NCBI RefSeq assembly: GCF_001580545.1
Contig: NZ_LRBG01000004.1
Coordinates: forward strand, 310,001 to 374,000
DNA: 64,000 bases
From: Paraburkholderia monticola
GTDB lineage: Bacteria > Pseudomonadota > Gammaproteobacteria > Burkholderiales > Burkholderiaceae
Reading direction: 5' to 3'
The notes under the pieces are model-generated. The model saw only the letters and a list, made by a program, of their open reading frames with translations, was not told where the DNA came from and did not search any database. Position 1 is the first letter of the stretch, and each line of letters starts with the position of its first letter. Below, piece by piece: positions 35,689 through 46,050 of the stretch. Both the position numbers and the translations under genes were made by a program.

Positions 35689-35911
35689 CGAGTGGCTGCC
35701 GACAGCAAGTAGACCAAGTCAGTACCGAGGGGAAATTGAAACGCTGACGAGCGTTCGCTGCAATGGCGTCCAGCGTAGTGCCCGACCTGACCAACGATGC
35801 CCGCCACTGAAGCGTTGAGGACGGTCACAGCGGGGAGCCCAAGCTGCGCATGCCGCATTGGAATGCAAATCAGCGCGTCGCGGGACGGAGCGCGCTTTCG
35901 AAGGAAATTCT

Positions 35912-35987
<76 letters not shown>

Positions 35988-36108
35988 CAGACGTAGCAAT
36001 ACTAGCACGACGCCAAACTAATTTTCCGTTCGCGGAGTCTGTCCGAAAGCATTCGACTTCGTTTCGCGTATTGAATATCAGCAGCAATGTCAGAGTTCAA
36101 GCGAGCAA

Positions 36109-36399
36109 TTAGCGCCAACTGACATCGACGGGCGCCAATTCCTCCGAATGTTCTTGTCCGGGCACTGCATTTGGGACCAAGCGTTGGGAGAGCGCGCTTA
36201 GTTGCGGCTGGTCCAGAGAAATCGTTGTAGTGATTGATTCAAACTCCACCATCAGGTCCGGGTGGCGCTGGACAACGCCATAATGGACGTCCTGCGAATC
36301 AAGGCGATGACTCTCAAACTCGATGAAATTCTGGTCGGCGAGGCGGATGCGAGGTCGCCCAAAATCGAAATATGGCGGCAGGTGGTAGTCCGGCGTCAA
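36109..36399 (-). pseudogene. chimeric remnant ending in a RepB-type C-terminus
   Basis: The C-terminal part VVQRHPDLMVEFESITTTISLD is homologous to the RepB-like fragment at 33735-34066 (QHHPDLMVELESIIATISLD), in the same orientation. The preceding residues (FDFGRPRIRLADQNFIEFES) do not match that fragment and look like part of another protein. It is probably a recombination product and non-functional. Confidence 0.5.
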
Positions 36400-36453
36400 T
36401 GCATTCGTCTGGTCGAGCCGAACTGCAACAGTAGTGTCCGGCAGAAGCGAGCA

Positions 36454-37365
36454 TCAAAATGCATCTTCGCTCAACATGTACTTCTCAACTTCTGACCGGT
36501 TCTTTAAGGCAATCTGCTGCGCCTCTGGTTTCGCTTCGCCTTCGAGGTCTAGGCGCAGATGTCGCAGAGCGTAGAAGAGAAACGCCTGCCTGCAATGGAA
36601 CTCGACTTGCCCGTCCTCCATTCCAAAATCGAGTTCGATGGCAAGTCTGTGCGACTTGCTCAGTTCTGGATGCGGAATCAACACCAAAGGCACTATGGTT
36701 TGCCACTTCACATCGTCATCTGGACCAGCGGCGGCCGGTTCGAAGCCGTCAACCTCCAGCATGCGCGCAACAACAAAGTCCAGAAACCGGTTGCGCATAT
36801 GGCAGTAGGCGCGTGCGTGCCAGCGAAAACCATCGTGAGCAAGTGCGTGCGGAGAAATCGTACGCGGGGATGGCTGTGGTCGCGTCATCGATTGATACAA
36901 AACATGTATCGCGCGGCGTTCGCGAATGGCTCGAATAAGCGCGACTAAAACATCGACGCGGAAGGTTCGACCTGGATGTGGCACTGTCGCGACCGGAGGT
37001 GCCCAAGTTATGAAGCTGCTTTTCTCTGAATCCAGTCCGGAAGCGTGCGACAACAACTCGTTGAGATAGCGACCAGAGCTGCTCGATGGGTAAAGTGGCT
37101 TAAAGTCGGTAGACGCTATGTAGACCCGGGAGCTGCGGTCGTAATTTAGGTTAGTCGTCGCCAGTTCCGTATATCTAGCGATGTCTAGCGACGCTTGAGG
37201 CACGGAAATGCCAAAGAAGTCCGTGAGGTCACTGCGATTGAGACGGCCATCCCACTGGAGTCGAAAGTCAATGAATTCCAGGCGACGGTCCTGGCTCCAC
37301 GGACCAGGGGCGCGGCTTCTGGATGACCCTTTTGGGTCCGGTGTGGTGGGCAAGCTTTTTGGCAT
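36454..37365 (-). CDS. WYL-domain transcriptional regulator (CapW/BrxR-like)
   Basis: 303 aa. An N-terminal winged helix-turn-helix (RLEFIDFRLQWDGRLNRSDL, then FGISVPQASLDI) is followed by a WYL domain with IHVLYQSMTRPQPSPRTISPHAL and DGFRWHARAYC (about residues 150-190), plus a C-terminal extension. The order matches BrxR/CapW regulators, which bind DNA as dimers and control BREX, CBASS and Wadjet-type operons. It is divergent from jetA across about 145 bp, so it probably represses the Wadjet operon until a signal binds the WYL domain. Confidence 0.85.
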   Translation of the reverse strand: MPKSLPTTPDPKGSSRSRAPGPWSQDRRLEFIDFRLQWDGRLNRSDLTDFFGISVPQASLDIARYTELATTNLNYDRSSRVYIASTDFKPLYPSSSSGRYLNELLSHASGLDSEKSSFITWAPPVATVPHPGRTFRVDVLVALIRAIRERRAIHVLYQSMTRPQPSPRTISPHALAHDGFRWHARAYCHMRNRFLDFVVARMLEVDGFEPAAAGPDDDVKWQTIVPLVLIPHPELSKSHRLAIELDFGMEDGQVEFHCRQAFLFYALRHLRLDLEGEAKPEAQQIALKNRSEVEKYMLSEDAF

Positions 37366-37510
37366 CGTCGGAATTTTCTCACGACTAAGAAAAATCTGTT
37401 CGATTAAAAACTAGACGCGTATAAAAAGTAGTCGTATAGTAATTCCAACGAATTGCCTATGAGGTCCAAGTGGATAGCGTCACTGGTTACCGTTTCGTCG
37501 GGAGATTGGC
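37366..37510. promoter_or_regulatory. divergent promoter region, WYL regulator / jetABCD
   Basis: AT-rich compared with its surroundings (AAAAATCTGTTCGATTAAAAAC and GTATAAAAAGTAGTCGTATAGTAATT region). CGTATA occurs twice 15 bp apart (37430-37435 area). It must hold both promoters and probably the regulator's operator; I cannot fix the exact sites. Confidence 0.45.
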
Positions 37511-38974
37511 GTGAAGGCGCTTCGGGGCGCAGCGGCTCTGCGCAATCTGCGCGAGCAACCCCTTTGGCGCCTGCTGGCGGCAACGAAGGCACCCGTGGTA
37601 ATTGCGTTGCTTCAGTCGCTTTTCACGGGCACTGACAAAGCGTTATCAAGCTCGGTGCTTCATGAGCGCCTCGCTCGTGACATCGATTCGCTTCGCTCAA
37701 CCGGCGAAGAGCTCCCCCAGTCACCCCAAGCGTACGTCTCTGAATGGCTCAATCAAGGCTGGTTGACGCGTCGGTTTCCCATCGGGGCTCCCGAAGAAGA
37801 GTACGAATTGTCGGCCGAAGCGCTTACTTCGGTGCGCTTTGTCACGGGACTATTGACGCCTAGAACGACCGCCACAGAAAGTCGACTTTCAGTGGTAATT
37901 CACCAACTGTCGCGACTGGCTGAAGCAACCAATACCAACCCCGAAGCACGCTTGGCAGCGCTGCGCGCTGAGCGCGAGCGTATCGACACAGCCATCGCCG
38001 ATGTCGAGCGTGGCGGCGCGAGAGTTCTGCCATCAGACCGCGCCATCGAGAACGCGCGCGAAGTCATCGCTCTGGCTCAAGACCTTGCGGCGGACTTCCG
38101 AAGCGTCCGCGACGAGTTCGAGCGATTGAATCGGGGGCTGCGGCAGAGCCTGATGGAGAACGAGGGTAGCCGTGGCGACGTGCTTGAACAGCTTTTTGCG
38201 GGCGTTGACCTTATCGGCGAAAGTGATGCTGGTCGCACTTTCAACGCATTTTGGCGTTTGCTGACAGACAGCGAGCAAGCCGCAACTCTTCGCGAGTCGT
38301 TAGACGAAGTGACGAGTCGGCCCTTTGCGCGTCAGTTGGAATCGCACGAACGCAAATTCCTGCATGGGCTGACGGGCGCACTGTTGAACGAAGGACGAGG
38401 GGTACACGACGTGTTGCAGCATTTTGCACGGAGCCTCAAGAGCTTCGTGCAGAGCCGCGAGTTTCTTGAGCACCGGCGCCTTCACTCCCTACTGAAAGAA
38501 GCAACGCAGGCAGCGCTCACCGCCAAGAATGCAGTTCGCCCTAATGAGCAGGTCGGTTTCGAGCTGATGCAGTCCAGCGGTCGCATCCGGTCAGTATCAC
38601 AGTGGGCGCTCTATGACCCCACGCAACGAGTGACCGATTGGTCAATGCGAGTTGCGGAACCCTCTGAGCTGGACCTAGAAACCGTGAGCGAGCTCGTGCG
38701 ACAGTCGGAAATCGACTTTCGAACGCTCAAAGCCCACTTGCGGACCATTCTCGAGCGCCAGTCGCAGGTCACCATTGGCCAGACATTGATTGAGTTTCCA
38801 GCGGAACAAGGTCTTGGCAGCGTCGTTGGCTATGTGGCGTTGGGTGCCAAGCACGGCGAGGTCACGGACGGCATCGAGCTCGTCTCATGGGAAGGCGACG
38901 ACACGACCCAGCGCCGCGCCAAAATTCCGACCATCTATTTCATGAGGGAGCGCTATCTTGAACTCGTTGACTGA
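37511..38974 (+). CDS. jetA: Wadjet anti-plasmid system protein JetA (MukF-like kleisin)
   Basis: 487 aa from the GTG at 37511, with GGGAG 6 bp upstream. It is a DUF3375-type protein: ALRNLREQPLWRLLAATKAP with VVIALLQSLF at the start, then SVVIHQLSRLAEATNTNPEARL, EQLFAGVDLI and FWRLLTD. In Wadjet, JetA is the kleisin that links the SMC heads. Its end overlaps jetB by 17 bp. First gene of a complete operon. Confidence 0.9.
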   Translation: MKALRGAAALRNLREQPLWRLLAATKAPVVIALLQSLFTGTDKALSSSVLHERLARDIDSLRSTGEELPQSPQAYVSEWLNQGWLTRRFPIGAPEEEYELSAEALTSVRFVTGLLTPRTTATESRLSVVIHQLSRLAEATNTNPEARLAALRAERERIDTAIADVERGGARVLPSDRAIENAREVIALAQDLAADFRSVRDEFERLNRGLRQSLMENEGSRGDVLEQLFAGVDLIGESDAGRTFNAFWRLLTDSEQAATLRESLDEVTSRPFARQLESHERKFLHGLTGALLNEGRGVHDVLQHFARSLKSFVQSREFLEHRRLHSLLKEATQAALTAKNAVRPNEQVGFELMQSSGRIRSVSQWALYDPTQRVTDWSMRVAEPSELDLETVSELVRQSEIDFRTLKAHLRTILERQSQVTIGQTLIEFPAEQGLGSVVGYVALGAKHGEVTDGIELVSWEGDDTTQRRAKIPTIYFMRERYLELVD

Positions 38975-39695
38975 CCCCACCGACGCGAGCTTCGCCGACG
39001 AGCCCGGGCCCGATACGCCAGTCGCTGATACTGCGACGTTCCGAGGTGATACCGGTTCGCTTCCAATTGATACTAGGCGGGTGCTGGTGCAACTGCTTCT
39101 GGGCCCTTCCGTGGACGCCCGGCGTCAGTCAAAGCTCTGGCCGGTGCTGCTTCGCGATGAAGCCGTCGTCCGCTCCCGCATGCATGAGCTCTTTCTTGAG
39201 GTCGTCATTGACCACGAGCAGCGAGTCGCGTTCACGCGGCAAGTTGTCTCCGAGGACATCGATGTCCCCGTTCTTCTTCGCAAGGCATCGCTCACCTTCC
39301 TGGATACAGCGTTGCTGCTCTTCTTGCGACAGCGATTAACTCAGGCCGACGCGCAGGGGGAACGGGCTGTCGTGTCGCACAATGATATGCAAGAACACCT
39401 GTCGGTGTTCGAACGGGGGAACAACCCCGACCACGCAAAATTTGAGAAGCAAATCGTCAACGCCGTCGACAAGGCCAAGAAGCTCAGCCTGCTGCAATTC
39501 GTTCGCGGCTCTGGTGAGAGATATGAAGTCTCACCGACGCTAAAACTCCTCTTCTCAGCCGAAGAAATTCAAGACCTGACACGAACTTATGCCGCTTTGG
39601 CGTCCTCGCAATACGCCATAAACACTGGCGAAGGCAACGCCACTGAAGACGATGCGTCGTCCAGCAGTGCCGAAAACGAGGAGGACTCGCTATGA
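38958..39695 (+). CDS. jetB: Wadjet protein JetB (MukE-like)
   Basis: 245 aa from a TTG at 38958 (GGGAG about 9 bp before). It has the DUF4194 pattern: RRVLVQLLLGPSVDARRQ, WPVLLRDEAVVRSRMHELFL and LDTALLLFLRQRL, then KAKKLSLLQ. The acidic tail is low-complexity. JetB is the KITE subunit that binds JetA. The stop overlaps the jetC ATG. Confidence 0.9.
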   Translation: MNSLTDPTDASFADEPGPDTPVADTATFRGDTGSLPIDTRRVLVQLLLGPSVDARRQSKLWPVLLRDEAVVRSRMHELFLEVVIDHEQRVAFTRQVVSEDIDVPVLLRKASLTFLDTALLLFLRQRLTQADAQGERAVVSHNDMQEHLSVFERGNNPDHAKFEKQIVNAVDKAKKLSLLQFVRGSGERYEVSPTLKLLFSAEEIQDLTRTYAALASSQYAINTGEGNATEDDASSSSAENEEDSL

Positions 39696-42600
39696 ATATC
39701 GACCAGCACGTGTTGTTGGACGGCAGCGATGACCAGTTCCGCCTTGCGCGTATACAGACGTTCAACTGGGGAACCTTCTCAAACGTCTTCGACTTCCCCA
39801 TCCCCAAAGAGGGCTACCTCTTCGTGGGGCCGTCTGGTTCGGGGAAGTCGACGGTTCTGGACGCTCACGCGGCGCTGCTGACGCCACCGAAGTGGTTAGA
39901 CTTCAACGTTGCAGCGCGTGAAGCAGACCGGCATGGACGCGACCGCAGCGCCATGACCTATATTAGGGGTGCTTGGGCCCAGCAAACGGGAGACGGTGGC
40001 GAGTACGTTTCACAATACCTTCGCGGCGGCACGACCTGGTCTGCCATCGCAGAGACCTATCGCGATGAACAAGGTCGGGTGGTCGTGCTCGCTCAGGTCC
40101 TATGGGTCAAGGGCAACACCACGGCGTCAAGCGACGCCAAGCGGTTGTATCTCACCCTCGAGCGAGAGTTCGAGATTCAGGAGCTGGAGTTCTTCGTCAA
40201 GAACGAGTTCGACACCCGCCGCTTCAAACACGACTTGCTCGATGCGAAGGTGTACACCGAATTCAGCGCATATCAAGAGCGCTTTCGTCGTTTGCTGGAC
40301 ATCGACAACGAGCGCGCCCTCCGCCTTCTGCATAAGACGCAGTCGGCGAAGAATCTCGGTGACCTCAACGTGTTCCTGCGGGACTTCATGCTGGATGAGC
40401 CTGAGACGTTCGGCATCGCCACCAGCCTAATCAACGAGTTCGGGGAGCTGAACGAGGCACACCAGGAGGTAGTGGCTGCCCGCGACCAAATCCAGATGCT
40501 CAAGCCGGCGCGGGACGCGCACATGGAGCTTGAACGCGGCAACAACGACCGTATCGGGCTGCAGGCAATCCAGACTGCCATTGACCAGTATCGAGAGCAC
40601 CGTCGCAAGGTCCTCGTGGACGAGCGGATTGCAGAACTGGAGGTCGACAGGGAGGCATCGCGGCAGGAATTCCAACGTCTCTCGCAGATTGCCGATGACG
40701 AGTCCGTTAAGCTGACAGACCTTCAACGTCAGAAGCTCAAAATCGGCGCTGATGTCTTGGTCCGTCTCGAAGAAAATATCAAGGCGACGGAGGCAGATAA
40801 ACTCGTTCGGATGAACAGGCGTGACCAGGCGGCGACCGCGTGCAAAGTCATGGGATGGGCGATGCCTGACAGCGTTGTCTGGTTCGTCCAGCGAGTCGAA
40901 TCAGCCAAGCAGCGTGTCCTCAGGGCTCACGACCTGACAAAGGAAGTAGAGGACCGTAAGGACCAGCTCAAGGCAGACCATCGCCAGGCCAGCGAAGAGT
41001 TCACCACCGTGGTGGCTGAGGTCAAAGCCCTGGAGCGTCAAAGGTCCAACCTTCCGGCACGGCTCGTCGACCTGCGTGAGCGCATGGCCCGCGACCTTTC
41101 GATACCCGAGGCGAAGCTACCTTTCGCGGGCGAACTGGTGGAAGTGCGCTCTGATTCGACAGAATGGCGGGGCGCCATTGAGCGCGTCCTCGGCGGTTTC
41201 GCGCGCTCCATCCTCGTGGATGAGAAGCTCTACCCGGCGGTCTCGGCTTACCTGAACGAGCGCAACATTGGCGAGCGACTCGTGTACTTTCGGATTGTCC
41301 AGCAGACATCCGGACGCATGCCTGGTCCCAATTCACTGGTGCGAAAGCTCAACTTCGCGCAGGGAAGCTTTGGTGAATGGGTGCGGGAAGAGCTAAAACA
41401 CTCATACGACCTTGAGTGCACCGACACGCTGCTGGCGTTCCGCAATGCCCCTCGTGCCGTCACCCGTGAAGGCTTGGTCAAGCACAACACGGTGCGGCAC
41501 GAAAAGAACGACCGCCACTCGGTCAACGACCGCAGCCAGTGGGTACTGGGCTTTGACAATAAGGACAAGCTCACTCTGTACAAGAACAAGGCAGCGGAGC
41601 TTGGTGGACGAATCACTGAACTGCGGGTGGCTCTGGACAAGATTGGGGATGAAGAAGTCCTCCAACAGCAACAGCTCTTGCAATGCCAGAACCTGTCGAA
41701 CTTGACCTGGAACGACGTCGACGTCGGCGCACTTCTGGCCCGCATTGACGACTTGACGACACGCCTCAACGCGGAGCGGGACGCTAGGCCAGACCTTGCC
41801 ATTCTGGATGACCGCATAAAAACGCAGGAGGGCGTTCACTCCACGGCTATCGGCAAGAAGAATGAAGAGGATGCCAAAGGTCGCTCCATCAAGTCTGACA
41901 TCGAGAAGCTAAATGTCAAGCTGGCCGAGCTGGCTCGTCTATGGCCCACCTCTGACCGGCCACCGGCGTTCGCCGCCCAAATCGCAGCTCGGTATGTGGC
42001 CACCGGCAAGGAGGTTACTCTCGAGAATCTTGACCAGGTGAACGGGCAGGTGGACCGGAGCCTCAGTAACGAATTGCGTGCGATTGAGAGTCACTTGGGC
42101 GAGTTGCGTAATGCTATCGTTCAGCGCTTCGTAGAGTTCAATCGCTTGTGGCCTTCGGTTGCCGGTGGTCTGGACGCTACGCTAGCCAGCGCCGACGACT
42201 ATCTGGCAAAGCTGAAGCGTCTGGAAGATGACAACCTTCCGGCATTTGAAGACCGATTCTTTGGGTTGCTACGCGAGCAGAGTGACCAGAATCTCACTCT
42301 CCTGGCTACCAAGCTCGACGAGGAGCGTTCGGCTATTCGCTCGCGCATGGAACTGGTCAACGAGAGCCTGGAGACAGCGCCGTTCAACCCGGGAACGCAT
42401 CTCGTCATCGAAACGACCGACAAGTCGCTCGAGGATGTGCGGCTCTTCCGCGCGAGCTTGAAGGAGTCGCTCAGCCACTCGTTCTCGAACGACCGCGACT
42501 TGGCGGAAGACCGCTTCAAGACGTTGGCTGCATTGGTTAAGCGCCTCGCCAGCCAAGAAACAGTGGACAAGAACTGGCGAAATCTGGTGCTCGACGTCAG

Positions 42601-43045
42601 GCAGCATGTGGAGTTTGTTGCGCGCGAGCTTGACGGGGATGACGTCGAGGTGGAGGTCTACCGCAGTGGCGCAGGTAAGTCGGGCGGACAGCGTCAGAAG
42701 CTGGCTGCCACCTGCCTCGCGGCGGCACTGCGCTATCAGCTTGGCGGCCAGGACCGCGCGCTTCCGAGCTACTCCACCGTGGTGCTCGACGAAGCATTCG
42801 ATAAAGCCGATGCGGAATTCACTGCGATGGCGATGAACATCTTCAAGGCGTTCGGGTTTCAGATGATTGTGGCCACCCCTCTGAAATCCGTGATGACGCT
42901 GGAGCCTTTCATCGGGGGAGCGTGCTTCGTGCATATTAAGGACCGCAAGAAGTCTGCCGTCATACCCATCGAGTACGACAGCGAGTCCCATCGCTTGAAG
43001 TTGACTCAGGACGTGCGCAATGCCGAAGAAACTACTGTCTCCTGA
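39692..43045 (+). CDS. jetC: Wadjet protein JetC (SMC/MukB-like ATPase)
   Basis: 1117 aa. Walker A FVGPSGSGKST at about 44-54; two long coiled coils (about 230-400 and 620-930) around a hinge-like region (about 450-560); ABC signature KSGGQRQKLAAT at about 996; Walker B TVVLDEAFDKAD at about 1029. The ATPase motor extrudes DNA loops to sense small circular plasmids. Length is normal for JetC. It overlaps jetD by 26 bp. Confidence 0.95.
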   Translation: MNIDQHVLLDGSDDQFRLARIQTFNWGTFSNVFDFPIPKEGYLFVGPSGSGKSTVLDAHAALLTPPKWLDFNVAAREADRHGRDRSAMTYIRGAWAQQTGDGGEYVSQYLRGGTTWSAIAETYRDEQGRVVVLAQVLWVKGNTTASSDAKRLYLTLEREFEIQELEFFVKNEFDTRRFKHDLLDAKVYTEFSAYQERFRRLLDIDNERALRLLHKTQSAKNLGDLNVFLRDFMLDEPETFGIATSLINEFGELNEAHQEVVAARDQIQMLKPARDAHMELERGNNDRIGLQAIQTAIDQYREHRRKVLVDERIAELEVDREASRQEFQRLSQIADDESVKLTDLQRQKLKIGADVLVRLEENIKATEADKLVRMNRRDQAATACKVMGWAMPDSVVWFVQRVESAKQRVLRAHDLTKEVEDRKDQLKADHRQASEEFTTVVAEVKALERQRSNLPARLVDLRERMARDLSIPEAKLPFAGELVEVRSDSTEWRGAIERVLGGFARSILVDEKLYPAVSAYLNERNIGERLVYFRIVQQTSGRMPGPNSLVRKLNFAQGSFGEWVREELKHSYDLECTDTLLAFRNAPRAVTREGLVKHNTVRHEKNDRHSVNDRSQWVLGFDNKDKLTLYKNKAAELGGRITELRVALDKIGDEEVLQQQQLLQCQNLSNLTWNDVDVGALLARIDDLTTRLNAERDARPDLAILDDRIKTQEGVHSTAIGKKNEEDAKGRSIKSDIEKLNVKLAELARLWPTSDRPPAFAAQIAARYVATGKEVTLENLDQVNGQVDRSLSNELRAIESHLGELRNAIVQRFVEFNRLWPSVAGGLDATLASADDYLAKLKRLEDDNLPAFEDRFFGLLREQSDQNLTLLATKLDEERSAIRSRMELVNESLETAPFNPGTHLVIETTDKSLEDVRLFRASLKESLSHSFSNDRDLAEDRFKTLAALVKRLASQETVDKNWRNLVLDVRQHVEFVARELDGDDVEVEVYRSGAGKSGGQRQKLAATCLAAALRYQLGGQDRALPSYSTVVLDEAFDKADAEFTAMAMNIFKAFGFQMIVATPLKSVMTLEPFIGGACFVHIKDRKKSAVIPIEYDSESHRLKLTQDVRNAEETTVS

Positions 43046-44273
43046 GTCGGCGCGCGACTTCCTCGTTCGTCGCTTCAACAACCAGCACCAGAACTGGGTT
43101 GCTGGGGAGGGGGCTTGGCCGCTGGTCGTCGCGCTGGGTGCCCCCACCGACAAGGACATTGCCGAGGATGCTTCGGCGGTCCGTACATGGGCGTTCGCTT
43201 GGCAATCGAGAAGCGGTCCGGGTGAAGTTATCTTTGAAGAGCGCCAATTCGCTCGGTTTGGCAGGCATCGACTTCCTGTCAGCCTGAACTTCGCGAATGC
43301 TACAGCCGTTGCGGCTGCCGTCGGTCAGACCAGACGCTGGGAAACGGCAACGCAGCGCTACCAGCAGATGCTGAGTCGCTGGCCGCTGCTTGCACGAAGC
43401 AAGGTCTTGGCATCGAGGTTCGATGTGCTAGCCGACTATCTTCCAGAAGACTTCGAGCGGTTGGTAACGCTCTTGACATGGCTAGAAGCGAATCCCGATT
43501 CCGGACTCTACCTCCGACAACTTCCTGTTGAAGGGCTCGACACGAAGTGGTTGGAGAAGCGAACAAGCCTGGTGGCGGGGCTCCTCCGGTCGTTGCGCGA
43601 AGTCACTGTCGACGACAGCGACTTCCATGCCTTGTGCGGGCTGAGGAAGCTTGCGCACAGGGTCCGAATCCGACTTCTATGCCCAGCCTTGCGCGAACGA
43701 GTCGGCGGCCTCTGTGACATAGAGGCACCTATAGGTGAACTTGCGACGCTGCCGATTGAGCCCAAGGCAGTGGTTATCGTCGAGAATCTTGAAACGGGCT
43801 TAGCACTCCCGGACGTTCCGGGTACCGTGGCAATAATGCGCCTTGGTAATGCGGTGAGTGCGTTGCATGTCGTGCGATGGTTGAGAGGGCCGGAGATTGT
43901 CTACTGGGGTGACATCGACACTCACGGTTTTGCAATCCTAGACCGCGCCCGCAGGGTCATGCCTTCGCTTCGGTCGGTACTTATGGACGAAGCGACACTG
44001 GTTTCGCACCGCCCGCTCTGGGTAGATGAGTCTGCGCTGTGTGCAAATGTCCCATTTGAGGAACTGACGACCCAAGAGCGACGCGTCTACGACAACCTGC
44101 GTGCTGGTACCTGGGGGCAGCGCGTCCGTCTTGAACAAGAGCGCCTTGATTGGGCCACTTCGATGGAGACGTTAATGCAAGCTCTCGAGCGTCGGGCTTA
44201 CGTCGAGGAGGGCGAAAAGCAACCCCTTGCTCCGAACGGGATTCGTCGCTCGGGACAGGCAACCGATGGTTGA
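43020..44273 (+). CDS. jetD: Wadjet protein JetD (TOPRIM nuclease)
   Basis: 417 aa. An N-terminal DUF3322-type region is followed by the C-terminal DUF2220/TOPRIM domain, with VVIVENLETGLAL (catalytic Glu, about 255) and VYWGDIDTHGF (DxD, about 294). JetD cuts the plasmid after JetABC has extruded it. With all four genes intact and overlapping, the system should be functional, most like type I Wadjet. Confidence 0.9.
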   Translation: MPKKLLSPESARDFLVRRFNNQHQNWVAGEGAWPLVVALGAPTDKDIAEDASAVRTWAFAWQSRSGPGEVIFEERQFARFGRHRLPVSLNFANATAVAAAVGQTRRWETATQRYQQMLSRWPLLARSKVLASRFDVLADYLPEDFERLVTLLTWLEANPDSGLYLRQLPVEGLDTKWLEKRTSLVAGLLRSLREVTVDDSDFHALCGLRKLAHRVRIRLLCPALRERVGGLCDIEAPIGELATLPIEPKAVVIVENLETGLALPDVPGTVAIMRLGNAVSALHVVRWLRGPEIVYWGDIDTHGFAILDRARRVMPSLRSVLMDEATLVSHRPLWVDESALCANVPFEELTTQERRVYDNLRAGTWGQRVRLEQERLDWATSMETLMQALERRAYVEEGEKQPLAPNGIRRSGQATDG

Positions 44274-44426
44274 CGATGGCCCCGAGCACAAGGGCCGATA
44301 AAGCCCTTGCCGTAAATCGGCCGTACGGGTTAGCGTGTCCTCAACTCAAAGCGGCCTGAAGAAAATCCCAAGCCTCCCCTTATATCCGGAATTCCTACAC
44401 TAGAGCGGTTCAAAGGACGAAGACCA

Positions 44427-45071
44427 ATGACAGCAATCGTGAAACGGGGTATCACTGAAGACTACTGGAGCCTCATGAGCGAGGACCGAAAGTTCGGCTG
44501 GGAACTGTTCACTAGGTCCTTGGCCATAGTTGCAGCTTGGTTCGTGGTGAAAACGGACATCACGGCCATTGATTGTGTTATTGCGGCCTTCGCAGGATTC
44601 ACACCGCTCTTTATTATCCGGAGTCAACGGTCTTTTCGGAGATACAGCAAGAACGTCCGGAAGCGTCTCCTTGGGGTAATTGTTTTGCTTGGTGGAACCG
44701 GCGCAGCCGTCCTCGGATTGCTCTACTTCGGCATCGCACTCCTTAGTAGCGTAGCTCAGACCTACGCGACCGAAGTGGCACCCTTCCGTCATCGCGCTGA
44801 CCCGCTTATGGCTAACATCATGTTTGCTCTGCTGCTTTTCACCGCACCAGTCGCAGGCGTGAAAACGTGGCGTAGCCTCAGGATGAGCGAGCTCGTCTTT
44901 GATTTGCCAAAGCGTTCGCTGAAGCGCCTGGTACTTCAACGGAAATACGTGGCCGACACTTTCGTCACTTTTGCTCATTTCGAACTGAGCGCCCAAGTCG
45001 CCGGCTTCGCGTACGCGTCGACATGTGCACAAATCATCAAGGTTTACTTGAGTGTATTTGTCCCGAAGTAG
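44427..45071 (+). CDS. membrane protein of unknown function
   Basis: 214 aa with about four hydrophobic segments (about residues 30-42, 48-63, 82-108, 129-146). A basic loop follows the second segment (RSQRSFRRYSKNVRKR). No family recognised. It lies 150 bp downstream of jetD in the same direction and upstream of the Nmad-like pair. It may be an accessory defence effector, but nothing in the sequence shows it. Confidence 0.65.
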   Translation: MTAIVKRGITEDYWSLMSEDRKFGWELFTRSLAIVAAWFVVKTDITAIDCVIAAFAGFTPLFIIRSQRSFRRYSKNVRKRLLGVIVLLGGTGAAVLGLLYFGIALLSSVAQTYATEVAPFRHRADPLMANIMFALLLFTAPVAGVKTWRSLRMSELVFDLPKRSLKRLVLQRKYVADTFVTFAHFELSAQVAGFAYASTCAQIIKVYLSVFVPK

Positions 45072-45234
45072 TCCACCCGCTGGTCATGGCAGTTTCGATA
45101 TTCGGACGGCGCGGCTCGCGTTGCCAATCCGCCAACACGAAAACATCCGAATCGATGGATGAAATCGAATATCAGACAAACTTGATTTGGGACAATTGAG
45201 ACCATAACCGACTGCTTGGTACCCAAGGTTTTTT

Positions 45235-46050
45235 ATGGCAAAAAGCGCCTGTTACACGCTTCGCAGCACCCCCGGATTATCGACCTCACCGATAAAGTCT
45301 ACTTGCGGGCCAAGCCGGTTAAACGGGCCGGTGATGGATAGCGTCGCGTCTGTTGCCACGGACCTGTCCATCGAAGAGTTGCGCAGGCGAATCGCACAAG
45401 TCGGCGCATCGGATGAGGATGTTTATGCCTATGTTGTGCGCTCTGTTAGACCCGCCAACGGCGAGTACGTGCAGACGGGCAGCGCACCTAATTTCCAAGG
45501 TGGGCTTATCACGCTCTGCACCTGCAAGCACGGTATGCGTGCGACGCTGACCCCAGAGCAATGGGAGCGGGGTGTCTGGGTGGCTGGGCTGACCAGTTGG
45601 GACCAAGCATTCGGGAAACAGCAGTCACTCGTCTATTTCATGCGGGTAGGCGAAGCCTACGCGTCGCAGGCAGAATTGGTCCAGGTGTTCCGCCAGTCAG
45701 GCAGGTCCGAGATTGTTGATGCCAAAGATTCGACCCGACATCCGCTTGGAGACCTGATGATTCCAGCTTCTGACATGGTCGTCGGGAACGACAGATATTT
45801 GCCCACAGCATATTTATCGCCCATGGTGGGCCATTCCCATCGGAGTACGGACGAGGACGCTGGATGGGAGGACGACGTCAACTACGTTGGCGTCGGCGGC
45901 GGGCAGAGCGTAATGCTGGTGGGTGACCGGAACTTCAGCTTCGTGTGGACCCGACCGTTGGTGCGCCGGCGCCGTCCAGGGCCAACACGACCGTATCGAA
46001 AGTGGACTCTGACCTCTATCCTCGACGACCTGGAGGCGGTGCAGAAATGA
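45235..46050 (+). CDS. Nmad2-like protein (putative nucleotide modification associated domain)
   Basis: 271 aa from the ATG at 45235 (AAGG a few bases upstream); an internal ATG at 45334 is also plausible, and conserved sequence begins near residue 60. VYAYVVRSVRPA, then SAPNFQGGLITLCTCKHGMR and WVAGLTS resemble the Nmad2 domain (YVVR...APN...G..TLATCKP.IR...G.WV.G). Nmad proteins are found with DNA-base-modification systems in phages and bacteria. The stop overlaps the next gene's ATG, so the pair forms a unit. Confidence 0.65.
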   Translation: MAKSACYTLRSTPGLSTSPIKSTCGPSRLNGPVMDSVASVATDLSIEELRRRIAQVGASDEDVYAYVVRSVRPANGEYVQTGSAPNFQGGLITLCTCKHGMRATLTPEQWERGVWVAGLTSWDQAFGKQQSLVYFMRVGEAYASQAELVQVFRQSGRSEIVDAKDSTRHPLGDLMIPASDMVVGNDRYLPTAYLSPMVGHSHRSTDEDAGWEDDVNYVGVGGGQSVMLVGDRNFSFVWTRPLVRRRRPGPTRPYRKWTLTSILDDLEAVQK

